A stretch of DNA of 64,000 bases, taken from NCBI GenBank assembly GCA_031411235.1, contig JANOAR010000119.1, positions 1 to 64,000 on the forward strand, written 5' to 3'. The notes beneath the pieces were generated by a model, which saw nothing but the letters and a program-made list of their open reading frames with translations, did not search any database and was not told where the DNA came from. Both the position numbers and the translations under genes were made by a program. Shown piece by piece: positions 16,059 to 24,299 of this stretch; the stretch's first letter is position 1, and each line of letters starts with the position of its first letter. The stretch is from JANOAR01 sp031411235 (lineage in GTDB: Bacteria; Verrucomicrobiota; Verrucomicrobiia; Verrucomicrobiales; Verrucomicrobiaceae).

Positions 16059-16088
16059 TAACTGTTCACATGAACAGATAGCTGTCAA
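16059..16088 (-). promoter_or_regulatory. SOS promoter with LexA operator (box 16062-16077)
   Basis: On the plus strand 16062-16077 reads CTGTTCACATGAACAG, two perfect 7-nt arms around CA. It contains TGTTC-N4-GAACA, the LexA motif reported for Verrucomicrobia as I remember it. On the minus strand TTGACA (16088-16083) is a perfect -35 element five bases upstream of the operator, so bound LexA would cover the -10 region of the promoter driving the 77-residue ORF. The -10 itself is weak (ACAGTT at 17-nt spacing). The divergent deaminase gene starts 86 bases away and could also be affected. Confidence 0.7.
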
Positions 16089-16163
16089 ACGCCGTTCTAT
16101 TCTGCCGCTGCCCTCGACCCTTTTTACTCCCCATTGAGGCGAGGTGCGCTAATCTCGGGCTCG

Positions 16164-16628
16164 ATGCAAGCCTCCTCCTTGACTGATTCCCTGCCCCGCC
16201 GTCTGTCCATTCCCGAGTATGCCATGGCCCTCGCGCATGTGGCAAGCCTGCGCTCTGAAGACCCCTTCCGCAAAGTAGGGGCGGTGGCGCTGGACTTCGA
16301 CAATCGAGTGATCGGCACGGCCTACAATGGCCTCGCGCCGGGCTTCAATGCGAGCCAGGACTTCTGGCTGGATCGCGATCAACGGCGGAAATTTATGATC
16401 CACGCCGAGGTCAATCTGTGCAGCCTCTTCACCCGAGGCAACGTGCGCCTCATCGCCTGCACGACGATGCCCTGCACCAGTTGTATGCAGATGCTGTGCG
16501 CCTATGGCGTGCGCGAGATTTATTATGGCGAGGACTACCCTGAGTCCGAGGCCAGCTCCCTCTCGAAGCTCTACGACGTGGCGCTCATCCAGATGGAAAA
16601 CTACCCGAAGATTGCGCCGACGGTCTGA
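16164..16628 (+). CDS. dCMP deaminase-family zinc enzyme
   Basis: A 154-residue protein from ATG 16164; an upstream in-frame TTG at 16134 adds ten unlikely residues. The zinc site of the cytidine/deoxycytidylate deaminase superfamily is complete: H80-A-E82 supplies the zinc ligand and catalytic glutamate, and P103-C104-T-S-C107 the two cysteine ligands, followed by CAYGVREIYYG. The arrangement (SIPEYAMALAHVASLRSEDPFRKVGAVALD, YNGLAPGF) fits dCMP deaminase/ComEB, which converts dCMP to dUMP for thymidylate supply. The usual extra zinc-binding histidine segment of larger dCMP deaminases is not evident. The gene is divergent from the LexA-box promoter and ends eight bases from a convergent gene. 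Confidence 0.82.
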   Translation: MQASSLTDSLPRRLSIPEYAMALAHVASLRSEDPFRKVGAVALDFDNRVIGTAYNGLAPGFNASQDFWLDRDQRRKFMIHAEVNLCSLFTRGNVRLIACTTMPCTSCMQMLCAYGVREIYYGEDYPESEASSLSKLYDVALIQMENYPKIAPTV

Positions 16629-16636
16629 GCAGCGGC

Positions 16637-17740
16637 TTACTTTTTCAGCCCGGACGGGGTGGCTCGCGGGTCAGTGCCATAGGTGGCACCTTGCTCTTCC
16701 GTGGGGAGCTTGGGTTTCGACGCCTGGGGCTTGTCTTCAGCAAACCAGATGTTCTTCTCAAAGTGAAAGGTCTCAGGCGCAGTGTTGCCGCCGATGTTGA
16801 TTTCGATCTGAACCTGCGAGCGCCGAAAGATGATGCGGTTGTTCATCACGTTTACGTTTCGGCACGGCACAAAATCCGGCCCCGTGGTCTCCTGGAGGAT
16901 GCGGAAAACCCACTTCTCGGGATACAAAATAAGGTTGTCGATGAACTCCGCGCCATCGACACCGACAAAGGCGGCAGCGCAGGAACTGCCTTCAATGAGG
17001 TTCTCGCGAACGATGATGCGGCTGGCCTCATACTTTGCGCCTTGGGGGCGAAAATAAGCGAGGCCAGTGGAGCCACCAATGTTGAGTGGTCGCTCACCTG
17101 CGCGGGTGAAGTGGCACATCTCCACCGTGATGTCCGACGAGCCACCTTTGAGCTGAATCGCAGCGCTGGCGGTGAAGCCTTCTTTGCCAATGAAGTGACA
17201 GCGCGTGATCAAGGACTGATGACAGCCCACGAAGTCAATGCCTTGGCCACCCCAGCCCGTGATGGTGCAATCGCGGATGGCCAAGGCAACGAGCCCCGAG
17301 CATTTGATGCCATCGTGATTGCCCTTGGGGCCGATGTCCGAAATGTCGATATGATCCAGGGTGATGCCCGACACCGGACTCGTTAGATTACCGCCATCAT
17401 CCAGGTTCAAACCATTGCCAGTTTGTCCGCTGACGCGCAGATGGCGAAGCTTCAAACCAGGGCAACGCGAGAATTGCCAGCCATTGGTGCCGCCTTTGAA
17501 ATGCGGCGGACTTTCCACGTCCAGAGCCTCAATGGTTAGGCCGCTGACGCCACTGACTTGCTGACCGCCAGGATAGTCGCCTGGGGCGAATTTTAGCGTT
17601 GTGTTCGGCTGAAGGTCGCGCAGGGCAGATTTGAGGTCTGTGGCAGAGCGCACGATCACTTCAACGCCGTGACAAGCGCTGGCCATCAACACAAGCACCG
17701 TGGTGAGGCAGAGTATCGAGTGTGTGGATTGGGTGCGCAT
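16637..17740 (-). CDS. Secreted right-handed beta-helix protein
   Basis: A 367-residue protein with a signal peptide (LCLTTVLVLMASACHG, residues about 10-25) and a parallel beta-helix from about 30 to 330. Recurrent coils such as GLTIEALDV, GLKLRHLRVSG, GITLDHIDIS, ALAIRDCTITGWGGQGIDFVG and SLITRCHFIG resemble polysaccharide lyase/pectinase-like helices (PbH1 repeats; the first part recalls chondroitinase B-type PL6 proteins: TDLKSALRDLQPNTTLKFAPGDY). Catalytic residues cannot be assigned. It is last in a minus-strand run after the sialidase-like gene (68-base gap), consistent with glycan turnover outside the cell. Confidence 0.75.
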   Translation of the reverse strand: MRTQSTHSILCLTTVLVLMASACHGVEVIVRSATDLKSALRDLQPNTTLKFAPGDYPGGQQVSGVSGLTIEALDVESPPHFKGGTNGWQFSRCPGLKLRHLRVSGQTGNGLNLDDGGNLTSPVSGITLDHIDISDIGPKGNHDGIKCSGLVALAIRDCTITGWGGQGIDFVGCHQSLITRCHFIGKEGFTASAAIQLKGGSSDITVEMCHFTRAGERPLNIGGSTGLAYFRPQGAKYEASRIIVRENLIEGSSCAAAFVGVDGAEFIDNLILYPEKWVFRILQETTGPDFVPCRNVNVMNNRIIFRRSQVQIEINIGGNTAPETFHFEKNIWFAEDKPQASKPKLPTEEQGATYGTDPRATPSGLKK

Positions 17741-17808
17741 GGGCGGCAGACTACGCTACTGAATTGATGGTTGTCTCGTCTCGTGGGCGATCACGCTCAA
17801 GACTGGGG

Positions 17809-19047
17809 CTACTTCAGCTTGGCATCGAGTTCATCCAGCTTGAAGCGCACGCTAACGACATAGGCCAACTCGCCCTCAGTCCAGTGGCCATAGGTGGTGG
17901 TGACGAAGGTGCCATCGGGCAGCAATTCAACGCCTGGGTAGGTGCAGTCCGCGCCTTTGGTGTTGTCCATGATGCGGATGCGGTACTGGCCTTCCGTGCC
18001 ATTAACGATGTCGTCGTATTTGCCGACCCAGCCCACCCAGTCGCCCTTCGTCGGGCTGACGTGGGTGGTGTCGCGGAAGGTGATAAACAGGCGTCCATCG
18101 GGGGCATACTTCGCAACGTGGCGGTCGCCGGTTAGAGCGGCGGGCAGCTCTTTCGGCTCCGTCCAGGTGAGGCCTTCATCGTTCGAAAAGATGACGAAGG
18201 AGTTGTACTTGCGGCTGTTTTCGCGCAGCAATACCGCGATTTGTTTGCCATCGGGGGAGCGCAGCACACCGGGTTCACAGAGGTTGGCATCGGGCAGCAT
18301 GGCGATGGGGGCCGGGATGCTCCAGGTGAGGCCGCCATCTTTTGAAAGGGTGGTGTAAACCCAGAAGCGCCAGGGCTTGGCCGCTACGGAGGTGTGGTCG
18401 CTGTGCGGGGTCTTGACGCGATATTTTTCCTCATCGCCGCCGCGAATGAAGCGCCCATCATCATGGAAAAAGGCGAGGTAGTGGCCGGGTGTTTTCAAGT
18501 CGATAACCGTGGCCATCGTCACCACGCCACCGAAGGCACCAATGGCTTTCAGTTCGCTCCAGCTCCCGCCGTCGTCCTCGGTGACAGCCATGCGGATGGG
18601 ATACAAACCGCTGAACATGATGATGCGTTTCTTCCCTGCGGCATCCACCACGCGGTGCAGCGTGGGCACTTCCAGCGAGGTTTCCCAGGACTTTGGTGTG
18701 GGCAATCGCTCGCTCCAGGTGAGGCCCGCATCGTTGCTGCGTTTATAAACGATGGCACCTCGGCCATGCCCTTTCGGATACACGGTGAGCATGGTCTTTT
18801 GGTCATCCAGCAGCACCGTGGTCGGGTGCCCGAGGTACTGCCCCGGCTCGCGATCAACGATGACTTGGCGCTGCTTTTCAGCACTGATATCGACGATGGG
18901 AATCGTGTAACCCGGCGCGAGCTTGGTCTTCAAGTTCTTGGGCACCGCGAGGGCGGTGTCCTTCTTTTGCAAGGCTGTCTGCTGGGCAAAGCTGAGGGCG
19001 GCAGACAGACAGAGGAGGGCGGCGGCGAGGCGAGATATGCAGTGCAT
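17809..19047 (-). CDS. Secreted sialidase-like (BNR/Asp-box) protein
   Basis: A 412-residue protein taking ATG 19047 (MHCISRLAAALLCLSAALS), which begins a clean signal peptide; the frame extends 15 codons further without one. Four Asp-box type turns are visible: SNDAGLTWSE, TEDDGGSWSE, SKDGGLTWS and SNDEGLTWTE, the six-bladed propeller signature of exo-alpha-sialidases. Many verrucomicrobial BNR proteins of this layout are annotated as exo-alpha-sialidase, though few have been tested; the arginine triad cannot be assigned with certainty. Neighbouring fabG (78 bases upstream) and the beta-helix gene lie on the same strand. Confidence 0.78.
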   Translation of the reverse strand: MHCISRLAAALLCLSAALSFAQQTALQKKDTALAVPKNLKTKLAPGYTIPIVDISAEKQRQVIVDREPGQYLGHPTTVLLDDQKTMLTVYPKGHGRGAIVYKRSNDAGLTWSERLPTPKSWETSLEVPTLHRVVDAAGKKRIIMFSGLYPIRMAVTEDDGGSWSELKAIGAFGGVVTMATVIDLKTPGHYLAFFHDDGRFIRGGDEEKYRVKTPHSDHTSVAAKPWRFWVYTTLSKDGGLTWSIPAPIAMLPDANLCEPGVLRSPDGKQIAVLLRENSRKYNSFVIFSNDEGLTWTEPKELPAALTGDRHVAKYAPDGRLFITFRDTTHVSPTKGDWVGWVGKYDDIVNGTEGQYRIRIMDNTKGADCTYPGVELLPDGTFVTTTYGHWTEGELAYVVSVRFKLDELDAKLK

Positions 19048-19125
19048 GATGCTGCATGGAACGGCTCTCGAAGCACGCCCATTGCAACTCATGCGCTGCC
19101 TATTCCCCTCGAACTCAGCGCTCGA

Positions 19126-19872
19126 TCACATCACCATGCCACCATCCACCGTGAGCACTTGGCCAGTGATGTAGCGGGACTCCTCGCTGGCAAGGAAGGC
19201 AGCAGCAGCGGCGATGTCGCTGGCCTCGCCCATTCTCGCGAGCGGCACTTTTTGCACGATGGCTTCCTTCACTTTTTCATCGAGCACATCGGTCATGTCG
19301 GTAGCGATGAAGCCGGGGGCGATGGCGTTGACGGTGACGCCACGGCCTGCGAACTCACGAGCCATCGACTTGGTGAAGCCAATGAGGCCCGCCTTGCTCG
19401 CCGCGTAGTTAGCCTGGCCCGCGTTGCCCATCAGGCCGATGACGGAGGCGATGTTGATGATGCGAGCGTTCTTCTGTTTTAAGATGCTGCGCTGGAAGGC
19501 CTTCACGAGGTGGAAGGCTCCTTTCAAATTGGTGTTCAGCACCAGATCCCATTCCTCGTCGCTCATGCGCAGCAGCAGATTGTCGCGGGTGACGCCAGCG
19601 TTGTTCACCAGGATGTCCACATGGTCGAAGTCAGCGAGCACCTGCTTGCCCAGCGCAGCCACGGCGGCGCTGTCGGCGACATCCACGGCATAGCCCTTGG
19701 CACTGCCGGGATGCGTGGCATTCAGCGCCTCAGCGACGGCGTTGGAGTTGGCCTCGGTGCGGCTGACGATGGCGACGCGTGCGCCCTCAGCGACGAAGCG
19801 TTCTGCGATGGCCCGGCCAATGCCACGGCCTGCGCCAGTGACGACTGCGATTTTATCTGTGAGTTTACCCAT
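19126..19872 (-). CDS. fabG: 3-oxoacyl-ACP reductase
   Basis: A 248-residue classical short-chain dehydrogenase from ATG 19872; the extra eleven residues of the longer frame are not family-like. The NAD(P) motif TGAGRGIG spans 12-19, NNAG is at 90-93, and the catalytic tetrad is N115, S143, Y156 and K160. Length, the YAASKAG block and the TVDGGMVM C-terminus match FabG, which reduces 3-oxoacyl-ACP with NADPH in fatty-acid elongation. It is not beside other fab genes. A secondary alcohol dehydrogenase role cannot be excluded by sequence alone. Confidence 0.9.
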   Translation of the reverse strand: MGKLTDKIAVVTGAGRGIGRAIAERFVAEGARVAIVSRTEANSNAVAEALNATHPGSAKGYAVDVADSAAVAALGKQVLADFDHVDILVNNAGVTRDNLLLRMSDEEWDLVLNTNLKGAFHLVKAFQRSILKQKNARIINIASVIGLMGNAGQANYAASKAGLIGFTKSMAREFAGRGVTVNAIAPGFIATDMTDVLDEKVKEAIVQKVPLARMGEASDIAAAAAFLASEESRYITGQVLTVDGGMVM

Positions 19873-20325
19873 GCCGCATACTGACCAGAGGGCGCGGGCG
19901 TGCAACTTTCAAATTGGCGGCGAGGCCGTTGCTGATCCAGCCGAATGCTGAAGGCGGCATCTGTGATCCAGCCTTGCTCGATCCGCAGAAAACACCGACC
20001 TCCGCTAACGTGAATTCGTGGGTCAGCATCGCGCAGGCAATGAGGGGGAAAACACACCCCAAACCCACCTCAATTCTAGCCATTCAAAAAACGGCCCAAA
20101 AGCGCCCAATTTTTCCCGCTAAAAAAGTGCTGAAAACTCAATAAACATCTTGGTTCCAGCGTGCATCTCGCCATAGTGAAAACTCTCCCTTCAGGCACCT
20201 CATTTTGACACCCGTCAGAGGCACCTCCGAAGCCCTCAAAAAGGGCCTCGATTTTGTGGGGGGATTTGACCTCAACGAGACACGGGCTGCCAGCCCGTTT
20301 CCCCCGCCCCAGAATACCGCCCTCC
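19873..20325. other. Intergenic region between fabG and gyrB
   Basis: A 453-base divergent gap. It includes AT-richer stretches (about 20080-20150) and TTGACA at 20205-20210, but I find no matching -10 box. The perfect hairpin at 20282-20298 lies just before gyrB. No gene or RNA family recognised. Confidence 0.5.
20282..20298 (+). promoter_or_regulatory. Hairpin in the gyrB leader
   Basis: ACGGGCT at 20282-20288 and AGCCCGT at 20292-20298 form a perfect stem with a 3-nt loop, 27 bases before the gyrB ATG. It could fold in the mRNA near the ribosome-binding region or be an interspersed repeat; role unproven. Confidence 0.4.
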
Positions 20326-22935
20326 ATGACCGACGAACAACTCGAAAACGCAGCCTTCACCGCCGTCGCAGATACCCAAGCCTACGGTGCCGATCAGATC
20401 CAAAAACTCGAAGGCCTCGAAGCCGTCCGCCTCCGCCCCGGCATGTATATCGGCGACCCCGATGAGCGCGGCCTGCACCATTGCGTTTTTGAAGTCGTCG
20501 ATAACAGCATCGATGAGCACCTCGCCGGCTACTGCAAAAACGTCTGGATCAACCTCCACACCGATGGCTCCATCACCATCCAAGACGATGGCCGTGGCAT
20601 CCCCGTCGAGATGCACCCCAAGGCCGGCATCCCCACCGTTGAGCTTGTTTTAACCAGCCTCCACGCAGGCGGTAAATTCGGAGATGGCGCGTATGAATTC
20701 TCCGGCGGCCTGCACGGCGTCGGCGCGAAATGCACCAACGCCCTCAGCGATTGGTTCAAGTGCCAAGTCTTCCGCGACGGCAAAATCTACGAGATCGGCT
20801 TCCAGCGCGGCATCACCACCGAGCCCCTGCACACCGTCGCCGACCTCGACGACCCCAAGGCCACCGGCACCAAGATCACCTTCTTCCCCGATGCCACGAT
20901 CTTCCACCAAACCATCGCCTACGTCTTCGATCGCCTGCTGACCCGCCTGCGCGAGCTAGCCTTTCTGAACCCCGGCATCAGCATCACCCTCACCGACGAA
21001 CGCGTCGAACCTCTGCGCCAGAGCGTGCTGGTTTATCGCGACGGCATCAAACAATTCGTCAAAGAACTCGGTGAAGACGACCAAGGCAAAAAGATCAAAG
21101 AACTCGTCAACGACGCCCCCATCGCCATCTCGGGAAAACGCGAAGTCACCATCGACGACAAGCAGAAATTCATCCTCACCGATTGCGTCCTGCAATGGAA
21201 CAAAGGCCTCAACGAGCAGACCCTCTGCTTCGCCAATGCCATCCCCAACCCCGACTTCGGCACCCACTACACCGGCTTCAAAACCGCCCTCACCCGAGCC
21301 GTAAAAAAATACATTGCCGACAACCCCAAGAACTTCAGAGAGAAGCTCCCCGAGATCGAAAGCGACGACTGCCGCGAAGGCCTCATCTGCGTCCTCAGCG
21401 TCAAATTACCCAACCCGCGTTTCAACTCGCAGACCAAAGTCAAGCTCGTCAACGGCGAGGTCGAAGGCGTCGTCTCCTCGATCATGTATGAAGGGCTCAC
21501 GCGCTTCTTCGATGAGAACCCCGATGAAACCAAGAAGGTCATCGACCAAATCATCATCGCTGCCAAGTCGCGTGAAGCCGCCAAACGCGCCCGCGAAAAC
21601 ATCCGCAAAGACGCCCTCAGCAGCGGCGGCCTGCCCGGTAAACTCGCCGACTGCTCCGACCGCGATCCCGCCAACACCGAGCTGTTCATCGTCGAAGGTG
21701 ACTCCGCCGGTGGCTCCGCCAAAATGGGCCGCAACCGCAACAACCAAGCCATCCTCCCGCTGCGTGGAAAGCTGATCAACACCGAGAAAGCCAAGCTCGA
21801 CAAGGTGCTGCAAAACAAGGAAATTCAGACCATGATCACCGCCATCGGCGCTGGCATCGGCGGCAGCACCGAGCGCGACCGCGAGAAGGGCGAAGACCTG
21901 GTGAACGGCACGTTCAACATCGACAAGCTGCGCTACCACAAGATCATCATCATGACCGATGCCGACGTGGATGGCAGCCACATCCGCACCCTGCTGCTCA
22001 CCTTCTTCTACCGTCAGATGCCCGAGTTGATGAAGCAAGGCCACATCTATGTCGCCCAGCCGCCGCTCTACCAAGTCACGCGCAAGAAGCAGGAAAAGTA
22101 TGTGCAGAGCGATGTCGAAATGGACGCCTGGCTGCTGCAACTCGGCAGCGGCGAGATCAGCCTGCGCAACATCGACGACGGCAGCACCGTCGCCACCGAG
22201 CGCCTCAAAACCATCCTCGATCTGCTCGTCCCCGTCGCCAAATTTGCCGACCTCATCCGTCGTCACGGAGGTGATTTTGAAGCCTACTTGCAAGCCCGCG
22301 ATGCCGCCACAGGCACCCTGCCGCACTACCTCGTCTTCATTCGTGAAGGCAACGAATCGAGCACCCACTACCTCCTCGACCAAGAGCAGCTCGCCGCCTT
22401 CGCCCTGCAAAACAGCGACCTCCATCTCTTCGCCCAAACTCACGCCAGCGCCCAGCCCAACGCCAACGGCGACACCCCCACCGCGACCGCCAAGCCCAAC
22501 CGCCGCGCCCGACTCATCGAGATCCACGAAGCCCAAGGCATGAAGACCCGCTTCCAGCAGCTCGACGACCTCGGCCTGCACGTCGAACACTTCAGCAGCC
22601 AAGACAAACCGTTGTTCGAGATCATCGAAGGCGAAGGCGACAACGCCAAATGCCACCCCGTCTTCAGCCTCCCCGGCATCTTAGATAAGGTCATGGAAAT
22701 CGGCAAACGCGGCATGGAAATCAAGCGCTTCAAAGGCCTCGGAGAAATGAACGCCAAGCAGCTCTTCGAGACCACCATGGACCCCAAGAAACGCACCCTG
22801 CTGCAAGTCCAGTTGAACGCCGACAACGGCATCGAAAGCGAACGCATGTTCAGCATCCTGATGGGCGATGTGGTCGAGCCCCGGAAGCATTTCATTGAGG
22901 AGAATGCGCTGAATGTGCGGAATCTGGATGTGTGA
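20326..22935 (+). CDS. gyrB: DNA gyrase subunit B
   Basis: An 869-residue ATPase subunit of DNA gyrase, starting at ATG 20326 (MTDEQLENAA); the 24 extra codons upstream are repeat-like. The GHKL ATP-binding site (VFEVVDNSIDEHLAG, GGLHGVGAKCTNALS), the TOPRIM glutamate E457 in VEGDSAGG, and the DADVD metal site (545-549) are all present, as is the C-terminal GLGEMNAKQL block. It is somewhat longer than the E. coli protein (804), with a variable insertion around 650-750 that includes a Ala/Pro/Thr-rich linker. With GyrA it introduces negative supercoils using ATP. gyrA follows on the same strand after 1.36 kb rather than directly. Confidence 0.96.
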   Translation: MTDEQLENAAFTAVADTQAYGADQIQKLEGLEAVRLRPGMYIGDPDERGLHHCVFEVVDNSIDEHLAGYCKNVWINLHTDGSITIQDDGRGIPVEMHPKAGIPTVELVLTSLHAGGKFGDGAYEFSGGLHGVGAKCTNALSDWFKCQVFRDGKIYEIGFQRGITTEPLHTVADLDDPKATGTKITFFPDATIFHQTIAYVFDRLLTRLRELAFLNPGISITLTDERVEPLRQSVLVYRDGIKQFVKELGEDDQGKKIKELVNDAPIAISGKREVTIDDKQKFILTDCVLQWNKGLNEQTLCFANAIPNPDFGTHYTGFKTALTRAVKKYIADNPKNFREKLPEIESDDCREGLICVLSVKLPNPRFNSQTKVKLVNGEVEGVVSSIMYEGLTRFFDENPDETKKVIDQIIIAAKSREAAKRARENIRKDALSSGGLPGKLADCSDRDPANTELFIVEGDSAGGSAKMGRNRNNQAILPLRGKLINTEKAKLDKVLQNKEIQTMITAIGAGIGGSTERDREKGEDLVNGTFNIDKLRYHKIIIMTDADVDGSHIRTLLLTFFYRQMPELMKQGHIYVAQPPLYQVTRKKQEKYVQSDVEMDAWLLQLGSGEISLRNIDDGSTVATERLKTILDLLVPVAKFADLIRRHGGDFEAYLQARDAATGTLPHYLVFIREGNESSTHYLLDQEQLAAFALQNSDLHLFAQTHASAQPNANGDTPTATAKPNRRARLIEIHEAQGMKTRFQQLDDLGLHVEHFSSQDKPLFEIIEGEGDNAKCHPVFSLPGILDKVMEIGKRGMEIKRFKGLGEMNAKQLFETTMDPKKRTLLQVQLNADNGIESERMFSILMGDVVEPRKHFIEENALNVRNLDV

Positions 22936-22964
22936 TGAGCCAAGGCACATCACAACCCGGTAGC

Positions 22965-22977
22965 GCAGGCGACCTGC
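22965..22977. repeat. Short hairpin after gyrB
   Basis: GCAGG at 22965-22969 and CCTGC at 22973-22977 around CGA, 30 bases past the gyrB stop. A related AGCG-AGGC string recurs at about 27026, suggesting a small intergenic repeat family. There is no T-run. Confidence 0.35.
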
Positions 22978-23056
22978 CAACCTGAATGCCTTCTGCCGCT
23001 GCCTAACCACTTCGCCTGTTGCCCCGAATGGTGAACCTAAAGCCCCCAAACATCGC

Positions 23057-23761
23057 GTGAAACTCCAGCCATCGCCGGTCTATACGACGCCCAGCCAAGC
23101 CTTTGGCTTGCTCGTTGTTATGGCAGTATCATCACTCGGCATTGGGTTGCAAGCACAGCCCAATGAGCCCTCCCCGAAGCCTAGCTCCGGTCTGGTCGAG
23201 CGTGAGCTAAAGCGGCGTGCCGATGCTGCAAAAATCCAACCCGAAGTGAAGCACCAGCAGCAACTCGCGGGAATCCTGGGGGAACCCTTCGTTGCCTACA
23301 ATGAGAAGCCGATGGAGATGCCGAAGCGGGTAGCGATGCTCTGCGGCAGTATTCTCGAAGTCGTCGGCCCGCACGAGAGTCATTACTCTAGCGTCTTCTC
23401 AAATGCACTCGCTGAGGAGTCGATGCGCAAGGGGAAGACTGACTATCCAGTTGGTAGCATAGTTTTGAAAGCTAAGTACGCCGATAAGAACGGAACACAG
23501 GTCGAGCTGATGACTCTAATGATCAAACGCGAGAAAGGCTACAACCCAGAGCACGGAGACTGGGAATACCAGGTTACAAATCCTCGGGGTTGGGTGTTAG
23601 CCCAGGGCAAAATCGACTCTTGTATCAAGTGCCACGATAGCTTCGCTAAGACTGGGTATGTTTCACGATGGTTCGCGGATGCCACCAAGGGAGGTGAACG
23701 GAATAAATCTTGGGACAAGGTTCAGATCAATAAGGAAGAAGACAAGGGTAGCAAAAGATGA
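23057..23761 (+). CDS. Secreted cytochrome P460-like heme protein
   Basis: A 234-residue protein from GTG 23057, with a signal peptide reaching about residue 34. The C-terminal half matches the cytochrome P460 family pattern: TDYPVGSIVLKAKYADK, GDWEYQVTNPRG, then one heme-c site C189-I-K-C-H193 followed by AKTGYVSRWF. P460 proteins are periplasmic heme proteins, some oxidising hydroxylamine through a lysine-heme cross-link; many homologues have other or unknown roles, and I cannot assign the cross-linking lysine. It interrupts the gyrB-gyrA pair, which is unusual. Its stop overlaps the start of a repeat-derived frame at 23758. Confidence 0.72.
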   Translation: MKLQPSPVYTTPSQAFGLLVVMAVSSLGIGLQAQPNEPSPKPSSGLVERELKRRADAAKIQPEVKHQQQLAGILGEPFVAYNEKPMEMPKRVAMLCGSILEVVGPHESHYSSVFSNALAEESMRKGKTDYPVGSIVLKAKYADKNGTQVELMTLMIKREKGYNPEHGDWEYQVTNPRGWVLAQGKIDSCIKCHDSFAKTGYVSRWFADATKGGERNKSWDKVQINKEEDKGSKR

Positions 23762-24299
23762 TTCGAGCTGACACCATCGCCACTGCAGTCCCCTTCGACA
23801 CCCAACGCTTCGCCAATTATGCGGCAGCGTTGGACGCTGAACTAACTGGCCCCAACGCCAAAGGCGTTCCAGCCAATAGCCCAGGGTTGCCCAAGCGAGC
23901 TGTAAGCGAGTCTGGGCTACCCTGGGTCAGCGCCCCACGCATCCCCCATCCCAAGGCCGAACCCCAACGGGGTTCCAGCCTCGCAGCCCAAGACCATGCC
24001 GCGCGCTCGACCTCTCGGCTGCAACCCACGTTGGGGTTGCCCCTTCAGCTTCGGTCATCATTCCACGCCCAACCCAGGGTAGCCCCAGCTCGCCCAAGGC
24101 TCATTGTAGCAACCCTGGGCTACACGCTGCAACACCCTTGGCGTAACGACTCGGAGCGCAGGCCAACGCTTTGCTCAATCACCCAGCGCAGCGCTTTCGG
24201 GCTAAAGCCCAGAACTACTCTCCTCATCACCGCGCACCTCTCGAACTAGCCCTTTCCCACAACACAACCACACGCCTTCAATCCCGTCCCTAGCACCTT
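23762..24299. repeat. Cluster of interspersed hairpin repeats before gyrA
   Basis: Dense inverted repeats: AACGCC-AAA-GGCGTT (about 23853-23867), ACCCC-AAC-GGGGT (about 23960-23972), opposing copies of CCCAGGGTTGCC / GGGCTACCCTGGG near 23880-23926 and AACCCAGGGTAGCCC / CAACCCTGGGCTAC near 24070-24123, and GGGCTAAAGCCC near 24199-24210. This is the small-repeat vocabulary common between genes in Verrucomicrobia and Planctomycetes. A 163-codon frame runs through it from 23758, but its product is just translated repeat, so I do not call it a gene. Confidence 0.7.

Noticed and set aside
15777..16061. 94-codon plus-strand frame over the LexA-box ORF
   Set aside because: Antisense to the 77-residue ORF, which has the promoter and operator; the plus-strand product shows no family features.
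20205..20240. Sigma-70 promoter for gyrB from TTGACA
   Set aside because: No acceptable -10 hexamer at 16-18 bases downstream.
23758..24249. 163-codon frame overlapping the end of the P460 gene
   Set aside because: The sequence is a patchwork of interspersed inverted repeats; the 4-base overlap with the P460 stop is probably accidental.
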